From Deltaproteobacteria bacterium (GTDB lineage: Bacteria > Myxococcota_A > UBA796 > SXON01): a stretch of 64,000 nucleotides of DNA. The translations under genes were made by a program, and so were the position numbers. This document shows positions 25,298 through 31,637 of the stretch, piece by piece. The notes under the pieces are model-generated. The model had not been told where the DNA came from and made no database searches. It saw only the letters and a list, made by a program, of their open reading frames with translations. Position 1 is the stretch's first letter, and each line of letters opens with the position of its first letter. The stretch lies in contig CANLGL010000009.1 in the NCBI GenBank assembly GCA_947490345.1, forward strand, positions 50,072 through 114,071. Reading direction: 5' to 3'.

Positions 25298-25822
25298 ATG
25301 CACAGGACCCTGGCTACTTCGGTGCGCGTGCTGGCAGCCTGGACCGCGTTCGGCGTCGCCACCGCCACCGCGGCGGAGCCCGCGCATCGCCAGCTTGTCA
25401 GTCCCGTCGCCATCGGACCCAGCTTCGGCGGGGGCATGCTCGTGTCGATGGCCATCGAGCTCAAGGCGACCGACCACGTGTGGGTCCAGAGCGACGTCGG
25501 CCTGCGCGTGGGCCTGTCGGAGAAGGACCTCTACCCCAACCTCGCGTTCACGGCAGGCGCCCACACCGCCTACGGCGCCACGCCCGCGCGGTTTGGGTAC
25601 TTCGGCATCGTCGGCGCCAGCGCCCCGATCACGTTCTTCGACGCGTGGGTGGCGGCGGGTCTCTCCATCGACTTCCACGGTAAGAGCGCGCGTCGCAAGG
25701 GCAACCTGGAAGTGGGCCCCGCGCTCTACCTTGTACGGAACCTCCCGGACGAGGTGCACCTCGACTTCCCGGTGTTCGTCTACCTCCGGTACGCCCTGCT
25801 GTTCGGCGTGGGCGGCCCCTGA
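25298..25822 (+). CDS. Hypothetical secreted, beta-rich protein
   Basis: The protein has 174 aa. A signal peptide (residues 1-26, ending TATAA) is followed by a glycine- and aromatic-rich sequence with alternating hydrophobic residues (GGGMLVSMAIELKATDHVWV, DVGLRVGLSE). This suggests a small outer-membrane beta-barrel, though it is short for one. The reading frame is open upstream to 24458, but that part is antisense to the lipoprotein gene. The TATACT box fixes the start. No family is recognised. Confidence 0.65.
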   Translation: MHRTLATSVRVLAAWTAFGVATATAAEPAHRQLVSPVAIGPSFGGGMLVSMAIELKATDHVWVQSDVGLRVGLSEKDLYPNLAFTAGAHTAYGATPARFGYFGIVGASAPITFFDAWVAAGLSIDFHGKSARRKGNLEVGPALYLVRNLPDEVHLDFPVFVYLRYALLFGVGGP

Positions 25823-25832
25823 CCGACGCGAC

Positions 25833-26855
25833 TCAGAAACCGTAGCGCGCCAAAAGCGCGTTGGCGGCAGCGGGGTTGCGCTTGCACTCCAAGAGCGCGC
25901 GCAGCACCAGGGGCACCACGATGGTCGCATCCGACTCGATGACGAACATCGGCGTGTCCTTCGTCAGCTTATCCCAGGTGATCTTCTCGTTCGGGGTGGC
26001 GCCCGAGTAGGAGCCGTAGGACGTCGTGGAGTCGGAGATCTGGCAGAAGTACGCCCAGGGCTGCACCGGCTGGGCGAGGTCGTACTTGATCGACGGCACC
26101 ACGCAGATCGGGAAGTCGCCGGCGATGCCGCCGCCGATCTGGAAGAAGCCGATGCCAGGCGCCACCGAGAGCTCCTTGTATTGGTCGTAAAACGCCGCCA
26201 TGTACTCGATACCCGACTTGGCGATCTGCGCGCCGACATCGCCAAACTTCACGTACGAGGCGAAGATGTTCCCGAAGGTCGAGTCTTCGTAGCCGGGCAC
26301 CACAATCGGCAGGTCGGCTTCGGCGGCGGCCAGGAGCCAGCACTCCTCGGCGCTACCCTCGTGCGCCTCGGGCGGTAGGCCACGGATGAGCTCGTAGAAA
26401 TACTCGTGCCAAAAGCGACGGGTGTTGGTTTCGTTGGCCAACTTCCACATCGGCACGATGGTCTTTTCGACGGCGCGGAAGGCCTCGTCTTCGGGGATGC
26501 TGGTGTCGGTGACCCGGCGCATCCGGTCTTCGAGGATGCGGGTGTCGTCTTCTTTGGTGAAGTACCGGTAGTCCGGGAAGTCCTTGTAGCCGTGGTGCGC
26601 CACGAGCCGAAACAGCGACTCCTCGAGGTTGGCGCCGGTGACTGACATCCCGTGAACGAGGCCCTCCCGAATCGCCGGGGCGAGGGTGATGCCCAACTGG
26701 GCCGAGGACATCGCGCCCGCCATCGCCCAGAACATCTTTCCGCCGGCCTCGATGTGCCGCCAGTACGAGATGGTCGCATCTCGCGTAGAACGGGCGTTGA
26801 AGTTATTGTAGTTGCGGAGGATGAATTCAAGGATGGGGAGGTCGGTGGTCGACAT
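25833..26855 (-). CDS. Deoxyhypusine synthase-like protein
   Basis: The protein has 340 aa and clearly belongs to the deoxyhypusine synthase family. NAD-binding and active-site segments are recognisable (SVTGANLEESLF, PGYEDSTFGNIF, IGGGIAGDFPICV). The catalytic lysine that carries the aminobutyl group aligns with K296 in EKITWDKL. Bacteria lack eIF5A, and bacterial homologues are usually thought to act on polyamines, for example making homospermidine (established for some members). Here the neighbours give no pathway hint. Confidence 0.85.
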   Translation of the reverse strand: MSTTDLPILEFILRNYNNFNARSTRDATISYWRHIEAGGKMFWAMAGAMSSAQLGITLAPAIREGLVHGMSVTGANLEESLFRLVAHHGYKDFPDYRYFTKEDDTRILEDRMRRVTDTSIPEDEAFRAVEKTIVPMWKLANETNTRRFWHEYFYELIRGLPPEAHEGSAEECWLLAAAEADLPIVVPGYEDSTFGNIFASYVKFGDVGAQIAKSGIEYMAAFYDQYKELSVAPGIGFFQIGGGIAGDFPICVVPSIKYDLAQPVQPWAYFCQISDSTTSYGSYSGATPNEKITWDKLTKDTPMFVIESDATIVVPLVLRALLECKRNPAAANALLARYGF

Positions 26856-26949
26856 GGGCGCCGCCTAGCACGGTGGGGAGCGCGGGGCATGGGGGGCCGG
26901 GTCAAGCTCGGACGAGCGGACCGCGTCGAACCGCAGCCTCGGCATGCGG

Positions 26950-27297
26950 TCAAAGCCCCATCACGTCGCGGAGCCCGGCCTCGACCGCCTCGAGGCCATC
27001 GCCGGGCAGGTGGCCGATCCGCTCCGTCAGCACCCCCTTGTCTACCGTGAGCACCTGCGACACGTTCACGACCGAGTCCTTGCGCAACCCGGTCTCCCGA
27101 GCCGCCACGCGCACGTTCCCCGGCGCCACCGCGAGACGTAGGTTCGAGGTGATCATCGTGACGATGACCGTGGAGATACGACTCTCGTTGAACGTGTCGG
27201 TCGAGATCACCACCACCGGGTGACGATAGCCGGGGCCCGACCCGACGGGCTCGCCGAGGTCAGCCCACCAGATCTCGCCGCGCCTCACTCGCCCCAC
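26950..27297 (-). CDS. mazF: MazF/PemK-family toxin
   Basis: This is a predicted sequence-specific mRNA interferase of 115 aa with a GTG start. Family hallmarks are RRGEIWWADLGEP at the N-terminus, RHPVVVIS, the strand TVIVTMITSNLRLA, and LRKDSVVNVSQVLTVDK near the middle. It overlaps the end of the antitoxin gene by 13 bases, so expression is coupled. Confidence 0.92.
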   Translation of the reverse strand: MGRVRRGEIWWADLGEPVGSGPGYRHPVVVISTDTFNESRISTVIVTMITSNLRLAVAPGNVRVAARETGLRKDSVVNVSQVLTVDKGVLTERIGHLPGDGLEAVEAGLRDVMGL

Positions 27298-27521
27298 TCC
27301 GAGGCGATACGGGACTGGGCGCGAGCAGCGCCAGCGGGGAGCGCGGAGGACTCCTCGGCGTAGAGCTGATCGAGCACCCGGCGCTTCATCGCTTCGTCGT
27401 GGTCCTCCACGAAGGCGCGGATCGCGTTCGCGTACAGCTCGCTGCGAGAGATGTGGAGGCGATGAGCGAGCTCGTCCGCCTTCTCGAACAGGGGGTCGGG
27501 GATTGAGATCGCGGTCTTCAT
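27285..27521 (-). CDS. mazE: Ribbon-helix-helix antitoxin of the MazEF-type pair
   Basis: The protein has 78 aa. It begins MKTAISIPDPLFEKADELA, an RHH (MetJ/CopG-like) DNA-binding strand-helix-helix, as in PemI/MazE6-type antitoxins. The C-terminal tail (LDQLYAEESSALPAGAARAQ) likely blocks the toxin. A longer frame from 27554 is rejected because the promoter lies there: TATACT ends six bases before this ATG, with a palindrome in the spacer. Confidence 0.87.
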   Translation of the reverse strand: MKTAISIPDPLFEKADELAHRLHISRSELYANAIRAFVEDHDEAMKRRVLDQLYAEESSALPAGAARAQSRIASEWGE

Positions 27522-27527
27522 GAACGC

Positions 27528-27554
27528 AGTATAACCGCGGTAGGAAGATGCCAA
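27528..27554 (-). promoter_or_regulatory. mazEF promoter with palindromic operator
   Basis: Read on the minus strand: -35 TTGGCA (27554-27549), 15-bp spacer, -10 TATACT (27533-27528), then six bases to the ATG. The palindrome ACCGCGGT (27541-27534) abuts the -10, where the antitoxin could repress. Confidence 0.6.
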
Positions 27555-27604
27555 CGCCCTGACGGCGAACTGGCGAAGCTACTCGCAGAACAAAGGAGCT
27601 TTCA

Positions 27605-27823
27605 ATGAACGTCGTTTTGTGGATCGTCCAAGGCGCTCTCGCCTTTCTCTACCTCTCCGGCGGCGCATACAAGACGTTCGCCTTCGACGAGGTCGCAACA
27701 CAGATGACGACGCTCCCGCGGGGCGGGTGGACCGCGCTGGGCGTGATCGAGATGGTGGGGGGTGTCCTGCTTATTGTCCCCTCCGCCATGAAGTGGATGC
27801 CGGTGCTCACCCCGCTGGTCGTT
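27605..27823 (+). pseudogene. Truncated DoxX-like membrane protein gene
   Basis: A strong Shine-Dalgarno (AAGGAG, six bases before the ATG) leads into a normal DoxX-like N-terminus: two hydrophobic segments (VVLWIVQGALAFLYLSGG and ALGVIEMVGGVLLIV) with the loop YKTFAFDEVATQM. Homology stops at about residue 72 (TPLVV). From there the frame runs antisense through the arsR-type gene and makes no sense to 28105. DoxX-like proteins normally have about 120 aa and four helices, so half is missing. A deletion or inversion joined it to the arsR gene. Confidence 0.7.
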
Positions 27824-28142
27824 CCCCGCCTTCGTCCAGGAGCCGCTTCAGCCCTGTGTAGCGGTCGTCCCAGAACCGCTCGTAGTGAGAGAGCCAGTCG
27901 CGCACGGGGCCAAGTCGTTCGGGCACGAGCCGATAGCGCCGCTCCCTGCCGCACCGCTCTTCGGTCACGAGTCCAGCATCGAGCAGGATGCGGAGGTGCT
28001 GCGAGACAGCCGGGCGGCTCGTCGCGAAGTTCGCTGCGATCACCTTCACGGGACGTTCCCCGTCGGCGAGCAGGTCGAGCATGCGACGGCGCGTCGGGTG
28101 GCTGATTGCTCCGAAGACCTCGGGCTCGTGCGGCGTCATCAT
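27807..28142 (-). CDS. ArsR-family transcriptional regulator
   Basis: This is a winged helix-turn-helix repressor of 111 aa. AISHPTRRRMLDLL and TSRPAVSQHLRILLDAGLV (recognition helix) are typical of the ArsR subgroup usually linked to SRPBCC or DoxX proteins. It has no metal-binding Cys pair in the DNA-binding helix. Two ATGs (28142 and 28139) are possible. A perfect -35 and an inverted repeat lie just upstream. The gene is complete although its 3' end abuts the broken DoxX gene. Confidence 0.9.
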   Translation of the reverse strand: MMTPHEPEVFGAISHPTRRRMLDLLADGERPVKVIAANFATSRPAVSQHLRILLDAGLVTEERCGRERRYRLVPERLGPVRDWLSHYERFWDDRYTGLKRLLDEGGERPAG

Positions 28143-28147
28143 GTCCC

Positions 28148-28177
28148 AATATATGTAAGGGTTCTCTTACCTGTCAA
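28148..28177 (-). promoter_or_regulatory. arsR-type promoter with inverted-repeat operator
   Basis: Read on the minus strand: -35 TTGACA (28177-28172), 18-bp spacer, -10 TATATT (28153-28148), then five bases to the first ATG. The spacer carries GTAAG-N6-CTTAC (28155-28170), a likely self-regulation site. Confidence 0.7.
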
Positions 28178-28235
28178 GTCGAATCACGCGTGGCGGAACG
28201 AGGACCCGATCGTGCTCACGGATGGCGTTTGCACC

Positions 28236-28248
28236 AATGTTCAACATT
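28236..28248 (+). promoter_or_regulatory. Candidate AbiEi operator
   Basis: AATGTT-C-AACATT is a perfect 13-bp palindrome 15 bases before the AbiEi ATG. AbiEi antitoxins are known to bind inverted repeats in their own promoter. No clear -35/-10 pair was identified here. Confidence 0.5.
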
Positions 28249-28263
28249 ACTTAACTTCCCCGG

Positions 28264-28809
28264 ATGGAGACCCCCGATCGCTCCGCCCTCTACGAGCTCG
28301 CCGCTGGCCAGGAGGGGTACTTCACCACCCAACAGGCGGGATCTGTCGGCTATTCGCGCCCGCTCCTCGATCACCATGTCAAGTCAGGCCGGTTCACGCG
28401 GGCGCGGCGGGGGGTGTACCGACTCGTCGAGTTCCCGACGGGAGAGCACGAGGACCTCGTCATCGCCTGGCTCTGGAGCGACCGGGCAGGCGTGTTCAGC
28501 CACGATACGGCGCTCGCCCTCCACAATCTCTCGGATGCCCTGCCCGCCCACCTGCACATGACCCTGCCCGCAACCTGGAGGAGGCGCCGCCTGATGGTTC
28601 CGGGCGATCTTCGGACCCACTTCGCGGATGTCGCCCCAGAGGAACGCGGGTGGAGCGGGGCTGTTCCCGTCACCACTCCGCTGCGGACTCTGCGGGACTG
28701 CGAGGAAGAGCACCTCCCGCCGGATCTCCTGGCCCAGGCCATCCGGGACGGGATCGCACGGGGCCTTTTCGGCCGGGCCGACGTGCGTGAGTTCGGAGTG
28801 GACGGATGA
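28264..28809 (+). CDS. abiEi: AbiEi-like type IV antitoxin
   Basis: The protein has 181 aa. The N-terminal winged helix (ALYELAAGQEGYFTTQQA, then DHHVKSGRFTRARRGVYRL) and the following domain with FSHDTALALHNLSDALPAHLHMTLP match AbiEi-type antitoxins. These repress the operon and counteract the AbiEii nucleotidyltransferase. The stop overlaps the toxin start (ATGA). A palindromic operator candidate lies upstream. Confidence 0.85.
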   Translation: METPDRSALYELAAGQEGYFTTQQAGSVGYSRPLLDHHVKSGRFTRARRGVYRLVEFPTGEHEDLVIAWLWSDRAGVFSHDTALALHNLSDALPAHLHMTLPATWRRRRLMVPGDLRTHFADVAPEERGWSGAVPVTTPLRTLRDCEEEHLPPDLLAQAIRDGIARGLFGRADVREFGVDG

Positions 28810-29708
28810 CCCGGACCTACGCATCCCCCCTCGCGTTCAAGGAGGCGCTCGAGGCTCGGCTCCGTGAACGCGCCCAGCGCGATGGCCGATCCATCAACCG
28901 GGTCCGTCAGCTCGTCGTCATGGAGCGGTTCCTGGCGCGCGTGTTCGCGGGCTTCGACTCCGCGGTCCTCAAGGGCGGGATGGTGATGGAGCTTCGGTTG
29001 GAGCGCGCCCGTGCCACCAAGGACGTCGACCTGAGGCTCAACGGCCGCGCGAACGAGATCCTCGACCGCCTGCAAGCGGCCGGAAGGTCCGATCTCCTCG
29101 ACTTTCTCTCCTTCGAAGTGCGCGCCGACGCCGCGCACCCGGTAATCGAAGCGGACGGGCTGCTCTACGAAGGCCAGCGGTTCCGTGCGGAGGCCCGCCT
29201 CGCGGGACGCGTCTACGGCTCCGCATTCGGTGTCGACATTGCCATCGCCGAACCACTCGTGGGTCATCCGGTTGAGATCGAGGGGAGCGACGTGCTCGCC
29301 TTTGTCGGCGTCCCTCGGCCGCGATTCGCCGCATACCCGGTCTCCACCCACATCGCCGAGAAACTCCACGCCTACACGCTCCCGCGGCCGCGCCCGAACT
29401 CCCGCGTGAAGGACCTGCCGGATATCGCTCTGCTGGCCGGGAGTGCCGCGATTGACGCGACGGAGCTGGTCGCCGCCATCGAAGCCACCTTCGCCAACCG
29501 TGGGACACACCCGGTACCCTCCGCGTTCTCCGACCCGCCGGACGGCTGGGCGCCGGTGTACACCCGCATGGCGTCAGAGGAGGGACTCGACTGGGCTGAT
29601 CTCACTCAGCTCGTCGGAGCGGTGCGGTCGTTCGTCGACCCGGTGCTTGCCGGGCGGCGCGGCGTCTGGAATCCGGCCGAATGGGTGTGGTCCGACCCCG
29701 ACGGGTGA
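28806..29708 (+). CDS. abiEii: AbiEii-like nucleotidyltransferase toxin
   Basis: The protein has 300 aa. The DNA polymerase-beta-like nucleotidyltransferase core is visible in VLKGGMVMELRLERARATKDVDLRL (GG then DxD), with the downstream EKLHAYTLPR helix typical of the AbiEii/DUF1814 family. Known relatives modify tRNA 3' ends and give abortive phage defence. The operon sits close to a tRNA-Pro gene, and its stop codon lies within a T-arm-like sequence (29704-29723). Confidence 0.87.
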   Translation: MTRTYASPLAFKEALEARLRERAQRDGRSINRVRQLVVMERFLARVFAGFDSAVLKGGMVMELRLERARATKDVDLRLNGRANEILDRLQAAGRSDLLDFLSFEVRADAAHPVIEADGLLYEGQRFRAEARLAGRVYGSAFGVDIAIAEPLVGHPVEIEGSDVLAFVGVPRPRFAAYPVSTHIAEKLHAYTLPRPRPNSRVKDLPDIALLAGSAAIDATELVAAIEATFANRGTHPVPSAFSDPPDGWAPVYTRMASEEGLDWADLTQLVGAVRSFVDPVLAGRRGVWNPAEWVWSDPDG

Positions 29709-29723
29709 CTGGATTCGAACCAG
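29704..29723 (-). repeat. tRNA T-arm-like fragment at the end of abiEii
   Basis: The minus strand reads CTGG-TTCGAAT-CCAG, a T-arm. Bases 29704-29720 match 15 of 17 bases of the tRNA-Pro 3' half at 29816-29832. There is no rest of a tRNA around it. It could be a degenerate attachment-site remnant. Confidence 0.5.
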
Positions 29724-29755
29724 AACAACGGAGCTTCGCGGCCGATAGAGACTGG

Positions 29756-29790
29756 AACGCCCGCTTCGGCATCAACCGAAAGCGGGCGTT
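29756..29790. terminator. Strong hairpin between abiEii and tRNA-Pro
   Basis: AACGCCCGCTT-CGG pairs with CCG-A-AAGCGGGCGTT (14 pairs, one bulge, six-base loop CATCAA). It lies in a convergent gap. There is no T-run, so termination is inferred from stem strength and position. Confidence 0.5.
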
Positions 29791-29808
29791 CTACCTATCC
29801 ATTCGGTA

Positions 29809-29885
29809 TGGTCGGGGCGACAGGATTCGAACTTGCGACTTCTTGGTCCCAAACCAAGCGCTCTACCAGGCTGAGCTACGCCCCG
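29809..29885 (-). tRNA. tRNA-Pro (anticodon UGG)
   Basis: The minus strand folds into a cloverleaf: acceptor CGGGGCG/CGCCCCG with discriminator A and an encoded CCA, D-arm GCTCAGCCTGGTAGAGC, and anticodon stem CTTGG/CCAAG around the loop TTTGGGA (anticodon TGG, G37 as expected for proline). The T-loop TTCGAAT is normal. The T-stem GCAAG/CCTGT has an A52-C62 mismatch and a terminal G-U pair. Confidence 0.93.
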
Positions 29886-29948
29886 ATGGGCGGCAGCTAA
29901 CCACCCCGGCCACGAAGTCCAATCTGATACATCCGTATCCACGATGTA

Positions 29949-31571
29949 TCACTTGGCCCAGGCCGCCTCGATGGCCCGTGCGGCGTACACCCCAGAGCCA
30001 AGGGCGCCTGTGATGCCGTGGCCTGACCTCGTCGACCCGCCGCAGAAATACAGTCCCGGCACCCCGCTGGCGTAGCCAGGGCGGTTGCTGAGGAACTGTC
30101 CCGGGGTCGCTGCCAGCCCGTACCCACTGCCGCCCGACGCCCAGGTGAACCGGGTGTGTGTCACCGGCGTCGCGCTCTCCCGGTAGACCACGTTGGTGGT
30201 GGAGCCCGGGAACAGACCTTCCAGCCTGCCAACCAGGTTCTCTTCAACGGCAGCTTTGTGCGCCTGGTACACCGGCGACTTCCGATAGCCAGGGGCCCGC
30301 GCCTCTGCCTCTGATACACCCCATGCGTCAAGTCGTCCGGGCATCAACGCCATGATTTCGACGGTGTCGACCCCGGGAGGCGCATGGCCCGGCGTCCCAG
30401 GGTCCTTGACGGTCGCGCTGGTGATGTAGCAGCCGCGCACCGGAGGGAGCGGACCGGTCTGGCCCTCGGCGTAAAGGGCATCAAAGTCGTAGCCGTCGAA
30501 CTGCCAGTAGTTGGTCGCGCCCATGCCCAGCGCGCGGAGGTCGGTCCGCACCGCGAGGCAGGTCAAGAAGATCGCGCCGCCCATCTCCCACGCCTGGGCG
30601 CGCTCGCGGAGGCCGGGGGGCGCGGCCTCCCCAGGTAGCAGCTCCAGTACGGTGCGCTTGATGTCTGCGTTGCTCACAACGACGGCCGCGCGCACTTCCC
30701 CGACCTGGCCATGCGCGCCACGGTACCGGACACCAACGGCCTGCCCACCCTCTACGAGCACGCTCTCAACGGCGTGCCGGAGGTGGATGGACCCACCCAG
30801 GGCCTCGATCCGCGCCGCCAGGCCGTCTGCGATGACCTGCCCACCCCCGCGCGGGTAATACGCCCCGTCGAAGTAGTGATTCGCGAGCCCGCAGTGCAAC
30901 ATCAGGCTCACTCGGCCCGGCGCGACGCCGTAATCCCCGTTCTGGCCGGCAATCACCGCGCGGAGGTGGGGATTCTTGGTGACGGACTCCAGAAAGGTGC
31001 CCAACGTGGCGCCTTTGTTGCCAGCGGCCAGCCGGCCGGAGGTCGCGACCTCCCACAAGAAGCGCCAGCCTTTCGGGGCGTCCGGCCGACCCAATTGACG
31101 CACCTCTCGACACATTCTCATGTATCGATCAATTCCGGCTATTTCCTTCGGAAACATGGCTACCAGCCGGTCTCGATACAGCTCGGAGGAGGCCGGAATT
31201 CGGAAGCGGAAGTCAGGAAAAATCAGCTCGTCGAAGCCATCGGGGTCCAGCGGCCGCCAGTCGACGCTGACCCCCACCTCGTCCAGCACGCGGGGTACGC
31301 GGCCGCCGGGGCCACACCCGCCCACGTAGTGGAGCCCGATGTCGAAGGCGTAGCGATCCACGCCCGACCCTCGCGAGAACATGGTGGCGCACCCACCGGC
31401 CACGTAGTGCGCGTCGAGCACTACGACCCGCCGCCCCGCCTGGGCCAGTCGCGCCGCGGTCATCAGCCCTCCCAGCCCCGCGCCGATGACGACGACGTCG
31501 CAGGTTGCGGGAGGCGCGCCACGTACTCGGGCAGCGGTGTTTTGGGTGGGCACATGCACGGTGTCGTTCAT
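29949..31571 (-). CDS. FAD-dependent oxidoreductase of the carotenoid isomerase/phytoene desaturase family
   Basis: The protein has 540 aa. The FAD-binding Rossmann motif VVIGAGLGGLMTA is at 28-40. The family C-terminal motif is present as GLYFCGGSTRSGHGITGALGSG near 505-526. Internal YYPRGGGQVIADGLAARIEALGG and VVVSNADIKRTVLELL are typical of CrtISO, all-trans-retinol 13,14-reductase and related proteins. It could act on carotenoids, retinoids or other polyenes. The only other isoprenoid-like gene in the window is the divergent phytoene-synthase-like gene 7 kb away, so no pathway is implied. Confidence 0.87.
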   Translation of the reverse strand: MNDTVHVPTQNTAARVRGAPPATCDVVVIGAGLGGLMTAARLAQAGRRVVVLDAHYVAGGCATMFSRGSGVDRYAFDIGLHYVGGCGPGGRVPRVLDEVGVSVDWRPLDPDGFDELIFPDFRFRIPASSELYRDRLVAMFPKEIAGIDRYMRMCREVRQLGRPDAPKGWRFLWEVATSGRLAAGNKGATLGTFLESVTKNPHLRAVIAGQNGDYGVAPGRVSLMLHCGLANHYFDGAYYPRGGGQVIADGLAARIEALGGSIHLRHAVESVLVEGGQAVGVRYRGAHGQVGEVRAAVVVSNADIKRTVLELLPGEAAPPGLRERAQAWEMGGAIFLTCLAVRTDLRALGMGATNYWQFDGYDFDALYAEGQTGPLPPVRGCYITSATVKDPGTPGHAPPGVDTVEIMALMPGRLDAWGVSEAEARAPGYRKSPVYQAHKAAVEENLVGRLEGLFPGSTTNVVYRESATPVTHTRFTWASGGSGYGLAATPGQFLSNRPGYASGVPGLYFCGGSTRSGHGITGALGSGVYAARAIEAAWAK

Positions 31572-31637
31572 GAATGCCGACCTATCCTACGACCCGGTGA
31601 CGGGCCGTGATAGCGATGGCAAGCTCCCGAGTTCTGC

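Noticed and set aside
28806..29708. AbiEii as a standard tRNA nucleotidyltransferase (cca)
   Set aside because: The fold is shared, but the sequence context with AbiEi and the GG/DxD spacing fit the AbiEii toxin family, and the RNA-binding domains of Cca are absent.
26950..29885. A prophage or integrative element
   Set aside because: There is no integrase, phage structural gene or clear pair of attachment sites; only toxin-antitoxin loci, a scar and a T-arm-like fragment are seen.
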